Below are positions 33,093-44,080 of a stretch of DNA of 64,000 nt, one piece after another. The position numbers and the translations under genes are program-made. The DNA is from Pleurotus djamor (taxonomy: Eukaryota > Basidiomycota > Agaricomycetes > Agaricales > Pleurotaceae), in contig JAPEVF010000115.1 of the NCBI GenBank assembly GCA_029747585.1, positions 41,387 to 105,386 on the forward strand, in the 5' to 3' direction. Below the pieces are notes generated by a model, which saw nothing but the letters and a program-made list of their open reading frames with translations, was not told the origin of the DNA and searched no databases. Numbering within the stretch: position 1 is the first letter of the stretch; every line of letters begins with the position of its first letter.

Positions 33093-34738
33093 CTAGTGAA
33101 CAGTGTAAATCACCTCGGGTCCGCAGGCTGGTTTACATTTCAACCATTGACTCCAGCCCAACCATTTCATCAATCCAGTGAGGTCATTACTCCAGGAGTG
33201 CAAGGTGGCTTCAATATCTTTATCGGGCGGTACACGCGACAAGACTCTGTCTACGCCGGACAGAACACCTTCTCCCCACATCTTTATCAGGACACGACAT
33301 ATCTCGCGTTTCGTGCCCAGCACAGCAGACAAGATAGTATGCTCTGATGTGGTTAAGGATGATAATATTGATTCATCGCTGACAAAAGACGTGTGAGACT
33401 GCGAGCAGCTACGAAAAGTCCCCTCAAGCCAGGTATTATTGTTTTGGTGGTTTAGCGTTCGGAGCGGAGGNGGAATTGTCGTGTTGAAGATATACGGCTG
33501 GAGGATAAGTCGTAATTGCATTTGAGCCAAAACCCCTCGTTGATGTGGCGTTGGGAAGCTGTCAGAGTCAGCGTGTAGGATATAGTTGAGAAGTTCAAAG
33601 CGATCCGAAAGCCTGTCCACGATGGCCTGAATGAGGGACGCCCAATCGACACCGCTGCCCACATCCCGGCTGGCCAGATTGTCCTCCAGGCGGGCGATCA
33701 CTCTTAGAACGTCAGCATTACTGAGTCCCTCAAGTCTGTGTTGATGCCTTTCTTGGTCGCATCTACGACTAGTCAATGAAGGAGTCAAGGATAGGTCATA
33801 GAAGGAGACAAATCGCGTAAGGTCAAGCCTCATCCGCATATCGCCTGGGTTGTGATTATGCCACGAGCCCGCATGGAGCACCTCGAAAGCGGCAGGACTT
33901 AGAGGCAAGCCCGGCAAAGGGGCTCGATGGAATTGCGTATCGTAGGTTGAAAGGTGTTCGAATGCTGAAACTGTGAGACCAGCACTGAAGTCGCACANCA
34001 TGATTTCGCTAGTAGTTTTGAGACCCCCAGTCGCTGGTAAACACAGGTGCTACTCACAAGTCCATTTCCATCCTAGACATCAAAAGAAGAGTGAGTCTAG
34101 TCCCATAAAGTTGAGATGCCGAGCGGACGNGACATGCCTCATATAACCATCCAGATCAAAGGGCTTTCCCCACTCACAAAGTCGTCTGATACGTTCGCGG
34201 TCAGAGTATGTCTTCTCAGGATCAACTCTTCTCCACAAAAGGATATCTTGCGAGTCCAACGAGCCGCTGTCTGTTTTCGCAGCGCTGCTACCATCAAAGT
34301 AGAGCACTTTGAGAGGACGCTTGGTCTGCAGAGTGAGATGCCAACAAGGGGGATGACAAAATAGCAAAGAATGTTCTGGGTCAGTCGCAACCCATTCCGG
34401 GACCGTCGGTATGTGTTCATCGGATCGTCCATGGTAGAGATTCGTTCCGGTTGGGATAATCCCTGGAACGATGGAATGGCCTTGGGGAAACGGTTCCATA
34501 GGTGAGAGATACATTGACGAGCCGACAGCTTACCATTTCGATATCGGGTGTTTGGCCAATGTTGCAAAAGAGCGGCTACATTATCGAAGATGAACTGTGC
34601 AGTCGAATCCGTCTTCGCGCCAGTTTCTATGTCCCAGTCGTGGTCTCTTTGATATGAGAACGGAACTTGCGGCGCGGCGAGGATGTGAAGCTCAGTCGAG
34701 AGAAGAGTCAGTAAAGTGAGCCATCTACAGCCAGGCAT
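33093..34738 (-). CDS. Secreted orphan protein of Agaricomycete type
   Basis: ATG 34738 begins a probable signal peptide (CRWLTLLTLLSTELHILAAP). The mature part reads WDIETGAKTDSTAQFIFDNV, QHWPNTRYRNGHSIVPGIIP, TVPEWVATDPEHSLLFC, RPLKVLYFDGSSAAKTDSGS, DSQDILLW, IRRLCEWGKPFDLDGYMRH and then, in the last large exon, VMLCDFSAGLTVSAFEHLS, GSWHNHNPGDMRMRLDLTRF and a C-terminus with CKPACG. I recall this pattern (YFDG...AAK..GS.D.QD, CEWGK.F.LDG) from uncharacterised proteins in many mushroom genomes; no biochemical function is known to me. Two introns (about 34515 and 34070). Ns at 33471, 33998, 34130. Stop TAG 33095-33093. Confidence 0.72.
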
Positions 34739-35371
34739 CGTGAAGCAGATGGGAATATTTGTGCTGGATGTTCATGATTGTTTTGGGTTGGCAGGGTTCG
34801 GCGCTGGTGCCTGAACTGTGCCAAGAGCCAACTCTTCGACGGTGACGTCACGCGTCACCAGAAACATCCAAGTTCAACGCGGTCCGTCGGGGGCGAGTTA
34901 TGGGCATATAATTTGTGAATTGATATTTGATTGATATTGAAGTATTCGCAAGGAAAAGACAGAGAGATAACGGTAGAGTAAGTACTACGTAGATATTGAT
35001 GTAAGTATTCGGTGTCCTATGAAGCTCGTGTAAGGTTTATGACCCTGAAGGACNGAGGATTAGACTACAACAACAATACTGCAACCATGAGCCGTAGCGG
35101 TCTTGGTAAAGGATGATGGTGTCAGACAAGGGGAAAGTTCGAGGAGGGATGGGGGGTGAGTCCGGTGGTGGTAACNGTGATTATAAATGAAGAATAATGA
35201 TATGCATGTTCAAGGAAAAGCATGGGACGATGGAGAAACGCATGTGCAAATGAAGGCATGAAGGCAAGGAAAGCATGAACGAAGCGATGATGAAATGCAA
35301 AGCTGATAGCGATAAAGCNAGTTTTGAAAGGTCGATAGCAAAACGACGCTGGTGTGAAAGGGTGTGAAAAT
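34739..35371. other. Intergenic, no gene seen
   Basis: Promoter of the secreted orphan and 3' region of the next gene. Purine-rich low-complexity tracts (35205-35300: repeated GAAGGCA/AAAGCATG-like words) and three Ns. No coding frame supported. Confidence 0.4.
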
Positions 35372-36242
35372 TTAGGCGTAGGCTATGCCGTCTTTATTGA
35401 TGATCGCTTTTTCATGGGTGACATAGCCAACATGGGCATGCCAAGTTCTTTCGTTGAGAGACCTATAAACCCAAAACGTGGGCACAAGCATTGTTTCGAG
35501 AAATTGTGCAGACTTACCACATAAACAAGAGGCGTAGACGGCTAAAGTGTTCGGGCAGGCTCATGTCGGGCGTCCCGCTCTCTTCGGTAGGTTTAAANGT
35601 CTGTTCGGGGACGCTGTGAGCCAAAGCCAAAGTAAAGGACTGATTTGAAGCTTACAGCGAAGAGGTGCTTGTAATAGAATGCGACTAACTTNGTCAACGT
35701 ATCCCTTGTTATGAACGTTCCGTTTGGATGGTCACGGTCCTTGCCACAATCACATCGCGAGAGAACTTTGTGCACTTGGACAGGGTACCCTTTGTACTGT
35801 GCGATGGATGGATAATTAGATAGACGAGAGGGTGGATGGCCTCGCGAACTCACAGCGATGACCAAGTAGATAGTNTTATCTTCGGCAGGGAAAGGGACCT
35901 GCCAGCGGCGATGCCTCACGCGAGTACGTTCAAGAAGTATTTCCGCGATAGAGACTCCTGAATGGTAACCTGGCGTATAGGAGCGGATGTACGAGACTCC
36001 TTTGCCCTTGGGAAGACGAGATCGNTCGGAAGTCATGACGCGTGCCCAGTGATCTCTATCAGACTTTGGAAGCTTCGGAGAAGATTTCTCGGAAGCCTGA
36101 CAGAATGACCGGAGCGAAATATATCAGCACATGGTGATGAGAAGGGAGAAGCCTGTTATCTCGGAGGCTTACTCACCTTGAACCGTGTTGTGTACGCGTC
36201 TATCCAATCACTTTGGCCAACAAGGCAGAAGTCATCGCCACA
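35372..36242 (-). CDS. Small conserved-looking orphan, 5' exon missing
   Basis: Five exons read in frame: CGDDFCLVGQSDWIDAYTTR (from 36242, after an acceptor TAG), ASEKSSPKLPKSDRDHWARV through KGVSYIRSYTPGYHSGVSIA and RHRRWQVPFPAED, then YKGYPVQVHKVLSRCDCGKD with NGTFITRDT and LVAFYYKHLFA, then TFKPTEESGTPDMSLPEHFS, and finally SLNERTWHAHVGYVTHEKAI with TAA 35374-35372. Junctions use GT-AG. The RCDCGKDRDHPNGTF segment with clustered Cys/His could bind a metal. The sequence before 36242 must come from an upstream exon that I could not identify. No known domain recognised. Three Ns in the coding part. Confidence 0.55.
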
Positions 36243-37323
36243 CTACATACTCCGATAAAAAAAAACTTCGCCTCCGAGAGATAGAAGAACGGGACGTACA
36301 ACAATTCTACTAATCGGGAGGTGGTCAAGGAGAATTGTGTTGACGCGTATCTTGGCCATCAAGGCCTTGCGTTTTACAGATGGACGATTCGATGGTCGCA
36401 GCGAATTGGCGAAGGTCCTCAACACCAACAGCTAGAATATGAACATAAGGATGTGGCTCGCAAGATAAGTTCTTCCGAGCTTACACCTGAGATCGCGCGT
36501 GCTCGTGCAGATGCAACTGCGTCAGTCTAGGAAGCCAATAAATTTACAGGGAAATGGGCGTAGATAGACAGCAGTGCACTACCTTCTCTGTGGCCTTTGG
36601 TGCCGAATCAACAGAATTTATGGCCACCGGCTACAGGGTTAGAGGGGATAAACGTCCAGGCCACAATATATAGAAAGGTATTAAATGAACGTACACTAGA
36701 CGCTGAGGATGTAGGTCGAGAGGATGACGAATTACTAGAGCTTTCTTCTGAGACACAATGCGACTCCATGATGGAGAGGTAGTTGTGGATGTGGGTTGAG
36801 TTGTGGATGTGGTGAGTCGAAAGTTGAAGGCGGGGTACTAATCGCGGCCCTTAAAATGGTGACTGTGGGTCCAATAAAGGGTCGCAACGAAAATTACCAA
36901 ACCAAGACAACAATGGGCCAGTCACTTAGCTGAATTATGGGCCAGTTCAGGATTTGGTTCCGTTATGCTGGATGCACGTGTGTCAGTAACACAGCACCTC
37001 CATGACAAAATGGGTTTCGCGACAAGCTTCACATATGGTGCTGCCTTGCAAAGCGGATCACATCAAGCAGATTTTTTTTCTGACTGGGAATCCCCCGGGT
37101 TGATATGCTTCCGTGCAATGTATGACATTACATCAACGGCATTCGCCTTGCTAACATGTAACGCGTCTAATAGGAATGGCCAGTCGGCTTGAATCGCCCA
37201 AGCGATGTGGGTATCCATATAATATGATGGGTGTGGAATGCGAACCCGAGTCCATCCTAAACATTTGAAGCTCAGAATCTTCCGGGCGATGAAGAAAATA
37301 CGGAAGAACTAACATTCCCATTG
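36243..37323. other. Gene-poor stretch
   Basis: May hold the missing 5' exon(s) of the preceding minus-strand gene. A short tandem repeat of GTTGTGGATGTGG occurs at about 36782-36810. No other supported feature. Confidence 0.4.
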
Positions 37324-37728
37324 CTACACATCCATCGGAGCACCCCGTCGTGAGCCAACGATTTGATACCCTCTCGTCGCTCGCCTCTCCAGTGTTTGCT
37401 GTTCCTTCGTCTTCACGAGTTCTTCCGGGACATTCTCTACTTCCAGCAATTCCTTGACCGCTAATATTTTCCCCGCAATATCGGGTGTCTGGCGATGGTA
37501 GACGGTCTGATGACGTCTATGAATTCCGAGTGCCTCCAAGGTGCCCTTTTTGCTGTCCCCCAGTCCTATGGCTGAGCGTCGGAGGGTGATTTTGAAATGC
37601 GTAGTGGAACGAGTCGGCGCATTGTCCGATGCTGTCGAAGGCTTGGCGGCGTCGGTGGTCAATGAGCGCACCCAAGGAAAGTTCGCCGTGCGCAGTCGCG
37701 AGCATTGGCGTTGAGAAAGCGAGAGCAT
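37324..37728 (-). CDS. MRPL33: Mitochondrial large-subunit ribosomal protein uL30m
   Basis: Single exon of 134 codons (ATG 37728). The first 25 residues (MLSLSQRQCSRLRTANFPWV) are basic and uncharged by acids, as a mitochondrial targeting sequence should be. Then comes the L30 core: TTHFKITLRRSAIGLGDSKK, TLEALGIHRRHQTVYHRQTP, DIAGKILAVKELLEVENVP. The motif I.LRRS.IG....K.TLE.LGL.R..Q.V is diagnostic of L30. It acts in the large subunit of the mitoribosome. Length fits fungal homologues, including a short C-terminal extension. Confidence 0.92.
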   Translation of the reverse strand: MLSLSQRQCSRLRTANFPWVRSLTTDAAKPSTASDNAPTRSTTHFKITLRRSAIGLGDSKKGTLEALGIHRRHQTVYHRQTPDIAGKILAVKELLEVENVPEELVKTKEQQTLERRATRGYQIVGSRRGAPMDV

Positions 37729-37824
37729 CGTCGATGCAGGACTTCCAAAAGTCGCGATGAAGGGATGAAAAACGCAGGCGCCACGGTTTCCAAATTCGGA
37801 CGCGTGCCTCTTCCGAAGCGCCTC

Positions 37825-38163
37825 CTAATTTACCTTGAGTCGAAATTGCTCCCAAGCGCTTGCTGCCAACTTGCTGCATCCTCGGGTGTTCATACTCCAT
37901 CCTTGGTTTCGAATTTCTCTCAATGTACCTCTAACCATGGATCGACTGATATGCTGCGATTGAACCCCCGTCACAAGTGCAGTTTGTGGCCGAGGGCCCT
38001 CCGTAGTAGCTCGTTTAAAGGTGGGCAAGAGTCTATATTCTAATTCATACAGCGGGCGCAGCGAACTACTATGCTCATATTGCAGGGCGCTCATATCTCG
38101 GCTTCCACGAAATTTCCATCCCAGTCCCCTCCCTCCGAGTCCCCCCTCGTCCATAGGTGGCAT
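37825..38163 (-). CDS. Doubtful 112-codon open frame
   Basis: Open from ATG 38163 to a stop at 37825, between two minus-strand genes. No recognisable domain; the middle (LYELEYRLLPTFKRATTEG) is basic and could be a real exon. The frame has no intron signals and no homology that I can recall. Weak support. Confidence 0.2.
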   Translation of the reverse strand: MPPMDEGGLGGRGLGWKFRGSRDMSALQYEHSSSLRPLYELEYRLLPTFKRATTEGPRPQTALVTGVQSQHISRSMVRGTLREIRNQGWSMNTRGCSKLAASAWEQFRLKVN

Positions 38164-38246
38164 CCAGTCTCAACCAGGAAGTAAGTTTGCAAACTTCTCG
38201 AAGCAGAACCCAAGTTCACTTCACTTACAGCCCTCCTGCTACCATC

Positions 38247-38965
38247 TCATGGGCATTCTGCAAATTTACACCGCGTCAGTGTCTTTGCTTGCATCATAGA
38301 ATGCGATGACCTACCGTCTTCTGCTTCTCCAACAAAGATTGGGGCCGTTTGAGCCTCAGCCCCCGTGGAATCTCGGATACGAATGTACACGATCTCCCCT
38401 GGCTAGAGTGAGCTCGCGCCCACACTCCTTGATGCCGTCGAAGTCTTACCTCCCGTGTTGTATGTCACGAAGCCAGCGGACTGATTCGGTTCCACGCTGT
38501 ATAGGAGAGTCTGGCCATCCAAAATGCGAGTGATCCTACAAAGTTATCAAAGGGTCGCGTCATGTGAGGACTTGCTTTAGCCTGTATCACAGAAGCTGGA
38601 ACTGCCACTTGCCACTGAATCAGAGTATCATGGACATACTTGGATGAACGTCCAGCAAAGTAAGAATAAACTCACATAAGTACCATGGAATAAGGAGCTT
38701 CTCAGAGCGAAGATATGGGTCAGCAACTTGGACGTTCGTCCACCAATATGCGCAGACCTACCTACGCCTCCATACCAAAGCGATCGTCGTATAAACACAG
38801 TCAGTGAAGGCCGCGCTTTCCCGAATCATGTTTGTCAGCAGGCGAGTGCAGTACTAGCATGATGGCTACCCACGGGGTATTCACAGTCAACGGGACTTCT
38901 ACATGGACGAGCACAGAGGATGCCAAGAATGAATAGATAGCGTGAAACAGTGCTTTCAGTTGCAT
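38247..38965 (-). CDS. Secreted Kre9/KNH-like (immunoglobulin-like) protein, 5' frame uncertain
   Basis: ATG 38965 is followed by a hydrophobic leader, but the leader frame must shift before FLASSVLVHVEVPLTVNTP, typical of the end of a fungal signal peptide and the start of a Kre9/KNH-type domain. Next come SLWYGG, an intron, then APYSMVLM (the W.GG..PY core), IQWQVAVPASVIQ, ITRILDGQTLLYSVEPNQSA and GEIVYIRIRDSTGAEAQTAP with IFVGEAED. The pattern ...RDSTGA.AQ.AP.. recurs in small cell-surface proteins of Agaricomycetes. It ends CKFAECP, TGA 38249-38247. No C-terminal GPI signal seen, so it would be secreted. Either the first 40 codons contain a base error or a small intron, or the copy is damaged. 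Confidence 0.6.
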
Positions 38966-40017
38966 GGTCGCGAAGTTCTTATTCGATACTTTGACGACTC
39001 TACATCGGCCTGCTATATAGATAGAAAGATCTATTGACGTATGTATATGATTTTGGAGAAGTGTCTTGTGATCTGAGAACGGCTCGTGGGTTTATGCATA
39101 TACTGATAGGACCCACATCGATCGTACAAATCCACAGCTTGTGTTCTAATGACGCCAGGGCGGTGATGGTCGGTAACTATCGCACTCCGGAAGGTGAGGG
39201 ATGCAATTATACTGGCGATTCTTCTGAGGTCATCCTTGGGCAATCCTTGGGTCATCCTACCAGTAACGATTTGGTAAGTCTGGTGCATGGAGTTTGATCA
39301 CTCATTACGAGTCCTGAGTGCAACGAAGGCTCGTTGATACGAAACGAAGTTTCTTAGCATCAGCTTTTTCGTGGGATAGCTCGGTAAGCCCTCCGATTGG
39401 TCAATTGCCTCTAGCGCCCGACTCTGATTGGATGGCCTTTGTTTGTGCTTTATTTGTTCGTTTTGCACAAGTCACGCCTCGTTTCTTTTCCCACGACGTG
39501 GTCTAGATCAGTCTGGATGCATCTGGGTCTGTCTTTCACTCCTTCTCGTTCAAGTTCCCCTCTCTTACCCCTTGTCTCCCTCCTATGTACACTTCGAGAA
39601 CACTGAAGTCTGACACTGTTTTTGTCGCCTCACTTCGCTTTTTTTTTTAACTATCTACTTTGTATCTGCTCCCTCGATTCTTTTTCGCGCTGTATGTTTC
39701 TACTAGAACTCGCCATCAGACTCTTTGCAACCCTTGTCTCCTCCAATCCCCACTGCCCACGACAAGTTGAAACTGTACTTGGTCTTGTCAACCCCCGGCG
39801 CCGAGTCACAGTGCCCCTACTCCAGGATTACAAGGAAAGCCCCTTCTTAGGGCCACAGGACGTGCTTCCCCGAGTTACAGACACTTCACAGCCGTGAGCA
39901 TGACGGGTTGTGGTTATCCAATGGTTATCCCAACTTGTCCCAGCTTGCGGCTTCCACTCAAGATTCCTTCACGCGTATAGGATGTGTTATTCGCAAGTTA
40001 TACACGTCCTGCGCTTC
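38966..40017. other. Gene-poor stretch
   Basis: No supported gene. The right half (39300-40017) is C/T-rich on the plus strand. The stretch leads into the repeats at 40018. Confidence 0.35.
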
Positions 40018-40366
40018 ATCAAGACTCTTATACCTACGAGACTTATTCCTCATTCTCGTACTCTATTTACGAGATTCTTACCCTTCGCGACCAATCCGAG
40101 TCCTGCGCCTTCCCTGTCTAAGTTGAGATCACCTTTGCACACCCCTCGCGCGTCGCACCATACTCACGTCAAGCACTTCTTACGCGCTTCTTCAAGACGC
40201 TCGTGTATACGAGATTCACCTTACATCCTTGTATCCACTAGATCTGGATCCTTCGCGACGACTCTCACCTGAGTCAGGACATTTCAGCCCATCGAGCTCT
40301 GCCTACGCAATCTCTCTGCCACGCGTCTCACGCGTCCTTCAAGACTCTCATACTCACGAGAATCAG
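40018..40366. repeat. Three degenerate repeat units with hairpin potential
   Basis: Units at 40018-40045, 40190-40217 and 40336-40366 share TTCAAGAC-CT followed by ACGAGA, about 150-175 bases apart. Inside or near them are inverted repeats: TCTCGTA/TACGAGA at about 40053-40073 and CTCGT/ACGAG at about 40199-40212. The spacing sequence is C/T-rich. Coordinates are by eye. Confidence 0.45.
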
Positions 40367-40388
40367 TCCAATGTGAAGGTCTACGCAC

Positions 40389-40868
40389 CTACATGACGTT
40401 CGACGCATCCATGAACTCCTGTCCCGTCTCCATCCCTATCGTCCCCACCATTCTCTCATACTCCGCCCATTGTCTCATCGGCGAGGAACTGGAGTGTAAT
40501 TCCGATTCTATACGCCATTGCAACCTGTCACAAGGGTTTTCTCGTGAGGGATTCAGAAGACATCCTCGCTGTTCGAAGGTCACAACAGCCTTTGCTGCAC
40601 TAGGTTCCCTGTGTAAGCTCGGCTTTTCCATTTGGCAACTATTGGCTACTAGTTTTGTCGCCGATTTTGAAACCTTGTGATGCTTCGAGGGCACAGGCTT
40701 ATATATCCTGCGTGAAGTATGTTGCTCTGAGCTCTGCATCACATCCGGTTCGTCACCCCTTGGCTCGTCTATGGTGGATGGACTAATACGTACTTCAACT
40801 CTGGCAGCCCTTCGTGCTTTTGTTGTTGATTCGGAATGTCCCAGAAGAAGCGTGTTTGTCATATTCAT
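40389..40868 (-). CDS. Doubtful 159-codon open frame
   Basis: Intronless frame from ATG 40868. Composition is Ser/Arg/Lys-rich without a recognisable domain, signal peptide or membrane span. It overlaps nothing better, but I see no independent support such as introns or known motifs. Confidence 0.28.
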   Translation of the reverse strand: MNMTNTLLLGHSESTTKARRAARVEVRISPSTIDEPRGDEPDVMQSSEQHTSRRIYKPVPSKHHKVSKSATKLVANSCQMEKPSLHREPSAAKAVVTFEQRGCLLNPSRENPCDRLQWRIESELHSSSSPMRQWAEYERMVGTIGMETGQEFMDASNVM

Positions 40869-41246
40869 GCGAATTGAAGTTTTGCTGGCCAGTTGCTTTT
40901 GTCAAGCTTTTGTTATCCCCTTCCTTTAAACTCACCTCTCAAATAGTTCTGTTCAATGCTTGGTAGGATGCGATCCTAACCAGAGTCTGACTCTCTCCGC
41001 CTGCGAAAGAAAAGCATACTTAGCCCTGTACTCCCTGGCTTGTGAGAATATCATACTTTAAATTCAGATGGAAAGGAGGACTCGTCCGCCGTGTCGTGGC
41101 AGCGGCCCACAGACCAAGTTTCTTCACAGCCAAGCCCCTGGCAACTCCTGAGTAAGGGATGAATAAACCATAACAACACGCACGCGAGCGGCAGTGCAGC
41201 ATTTTGCCCTGGTCAACAACACCTCACAGTGGGGTGGGGTGCGCCC

Positions 41247-41253
41247 TATAAAA
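41247..41253 (+). promoter_or_regulatory. TATA box
   Basis: TATAAAA 85 bases before the ATG at 41338. Good consensus and spacing for a fungal promoter. Confidence 0.4.
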
Positions 41254-41337
41254 CTGCAAGTCGATAGAGACGATTCCTCACTCTTCTGAGTGTGAGTACT
41301 TTTCTATCTGCCCTATTTCAGCAAACTTGATACTGAC

Positions 41338-41646
41338 ATGGCGAGTAGCTTACAGAACGCTACCGCTTCCGCAGCCGTCTTGGTCCTGCCTCGATATCCT
41401 TGCTCTCAAGACCCAACGATGTTGGATGCGAGGATATCGACAACAGATGAATTGATGGGGCCTCTCTGTAATCTGCATGCCATGGCACCCGGACGATCCC
41501 TTTGGGGAGAGTTTCTGTGTTTCGTGGCTGCCACCTGGCCAGCAAGCAAGACCGTCAACGAAGGCAAGTCCAGTCTGAGCGCCGAGCACTCATGCCTGGC
41601 AGATAGAGCAGACGGCAGTAGGACCAAGTGCGTCGAACCGAGGTAG
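41338..41646 (+). CDS. Small hypothetical protein (102 codons)
   Basis: ATG 41338 follows a TATA box (41247) and a possible short leader; the frame has no introns and ends at 41646. The protein is Ala/Ser-rich, with no clear signal peptide, and contains several Cys. Not recognised. The promoter is the main argument for expression. Confidence 0.35.
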   Translation: MASSLQNATASAAVLVLPRYPCSQDPTMLDARISTTDELMGPLCNLHAMAPGRSLWGEFLCFVAATWPASKTVNEGKSSLSAEHSCLADRADGSRTKCVEPR

Positions 41647-42091
41647 TCACATAAATAGTTCGTTGGAATTCAATTCTTGAATCGTTATATTGCACGGAAG
41701 CGACTGTAGAGTAAAAATACATTTCTAGATGTTCATTCAACTCTCTGTGAGGCTTGTAAATCGGGTAGGGAACTCACATGAACGAAATGGGGGTGAAGAA
41801 ACCCCGCCCCCCCCCCCCTTTCCACGTTTGGTGGAGGTTGAAGCTGCGAGCCAAACCGCTGTCCTTAGTTTATACCTTGGCGGACGTGTTGGCGGCAGCC
41901 TGTAGTCATCATCTAAGGGGGAAAAAGCTAGTCTTCCTGGAATACTGACCACTTCCTGAATTAAAGATGAAGTCAGAAACGACTCAGGGAACCGAGTGAA
42001 ACGATGGAAAATACTTACGAAGAACTCCGTCTCGACTACCTGCCTCACCAATGCCCATCTCAGTTTCCATCTTATAGCGACCTCGACTGGT
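41647..42091. other. Intergenic with poly-C tract
   Basis: Contains an uninterrupted C run of about 13 at 41803-41817. No gene seen. Confidence 0.4.
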
Positions 42092-42332
42092 CTCCCATCA
42101 AGACTCATTCCATTGCCCGTGTTCCATCTTCACGACGATCAAGGCAACTCATCTCAAGCAAGACGGTCCAAGCTACCAGAGTCGTCGCCCGGAAAACCCA
42201 AATAGCGCTTTGGTAAGAACTAGCTGGCTGGCCGAAAAACGCGAGGGGAAGCTTGTCGTTCGTATTGGTAGAAAGTGTGACCGTGATCTGAGACAATTGG
42301 CCAAGTCGTTCATAGTGGACTTGGACTTCGTG
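42092..42332 (+). repeat. Direct repeat, copy A (~240 bp)
   Basis: Aligns with copy B at 42423-42669: shared words include CCATTGCCCGTGTTCC, CGACGATCAAGG, GTCGTCGCCCGGAAAACCC, GGAAGCTTG and TGGCCAAGTCGT, with substitutions and small indels. I do not recognise the unit as a known transposon. Confidence 0.75.
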
Positions 42333-42422
42333 TAGATGATTGACAACCTCTAATTCCGGGGGGACGAGGTTGTCGCGCTAATAGCGCCTTTGACAAGTGG
42401 TCGACTTTTAATCCACCTTGCT

Positions 42423-42669
42423 TCCCATCAAGACTCGTTCCATTGCCCGTGTTCCCTCCTCGCGACGATCAAGGAGGCAACTCATATCAAGCAACGAGTC
42501 GTCGCCCGGAAAACCCAAATCGCTCCTTGTTAAGAACAAGGTGGCCGGCCGAAAATCACGAAAGGAAGCTTGGCGTTCGCATAGGTAGAGGATTTGACCG
42601 TTTTCTGGGACGGATGGCCAAGTCGTGCGTATTGTCGTCCTGCAGGGTAATGGACTTGGAATTCGTGAC
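42423..42669 (+). repeat. Direct repeat, copy B (~247 bp)
   Basis: Second copy of the unit at 42092-42332, separated by about 90 bases. Copy B has extra bases (for example GGAGG at about 42472 and GTCGTCCTGCAGG near 42633) and lacks others, so the duplication is not recent. Confidence 0.75.
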
Positions 42670-44080
42670 AATGGAAGACTGGGAAGACAAGGCATTCCTA
42701 CCCTTGGCACCTTCGTATATTGTGATAAAGCTGGCTTCAACAATGTGGAATATTGTGTATGGTGGTGACGTATTTCGTCACGGACGAACATCCTCACAAG
42801 GGCTCGCTATTCACGATGGGCATCCTTCAGTACCCTCACACTAACTTGACTACTCCCGATGGCAAGGTCATTAGAAAGTGTGATAGAGGGAGAACGGCAT
42901 CACTCACGCGATGGATTTGCATGAGAGCCTTTCCTTCAGAGTTGAACGTTGAGATTTGAGGGGGCGCTCTGTTCGTGACGTGTTATGACGAGGCTTGTCA
43001 TCGAATCTACTGACAGATTGGCCTTGGAAAGGGCTTAGGGAGAGATGTTGGTGTCAAGGGACGTTGCCCCACAGAAGGGAATTCTGGTATACGGGATGAT
43101 CGTTGGGATTGTTTTGTTCAAGGAAGGAGTTGGGCTGTTAGATAGCTAGTCCACAAAAGTCAGCAAAACAGATGGTTCAGGAGAAATTGAAGAGCCATAC
43201 GTATAGTTCTGGGCAGAACCAAGCTTGGGATAGCAGAGTTACGGCCGATGAACTCATACTACAGACGCGTGAAAACCGTTGAAACCAGCATTGGAGGCCC
43301 TTATTACGACGAGCAGCATCTCGAGTACAAGCAAGGAGGCCAAGACTTTCTAGAAGAAAAAAAAGGTAAGTGAACGAACAGCTTGGATGAGGCTGGGTAA
43401 GAGAGCGCACCTTGAAGTTGCCTTGAAGCTTAATCAATGATCAACAGAGCCCGTTTGATAGCATTCGGGGGTTTCTCCTCTCCATCTTGGTCTGTGGCTA
43501 GCTCAAAGAGCGTGCACCAATTGTCGTGAACCCCATTGACGCTGCTTGTTCGTCCTCGCCATGACCATCCGCGTATACTCCAATACTTTTATGTCTTTGG
43601 CATCCAGTCGAGGTTGACGTTGACGTTGAGGACTAGCCACACGTTCAAATCGCCAGTTTCAAAGGAAGACGAATCATTATGAGATAGAATTGAGCGTGTA
43701 TGCTGAATTTGTGCTGAATTCTAGAGAAGACACATCATTGTCTCGGTATCATTTAGCGCCCGGGCGCTTGGGTCTCTTGAGAGCTTGCTGTTTAGCTGGT
43801 ACATGTTTCTTGTGGAGCTCGTCTAGGGCGTAGAGTTCAGTCCATGTTTCCTGAGACATTGGTGCAGAGATGGATCATTTCGTGGGCTGGCAGCATGTTT
43901 CGAGTCGAAGAGTTGCGAAAAAATGGAATATCATTGAGGCAAAGAAAACGCAGTAACATGTATCGCTTTGATGAAACATTATTATATGAGATGCAAGCAC
44001 AAAAACATGATGATGAAGATACTCTACACAGTACAAGAAATAGACGAAGAGGGTACAGAACAAATATACAGACAAAGTAG
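42670..44080. other. Gene-poor 3' flank of BRR2
   Basis: No supported gene. Intron-like and short open segments occur (43177-43437 minus), without recognisable similarity. The last few hundred bases are the BRR2 3' untranslated region. Confidence 0.35.

Noticed and set aside
39300..40380. LTR retrotransposon
   Set aside because: C/T-rich sequence and repeats recall an LTR, but I find no reverse transcriptase, integrase, TG...CA ends or primer-binding site.
41803..41817. Poly-C tract as a functional element
   Set aside because: A homopolymer alone is not evidence of function, and its length is prone to sequencing error.
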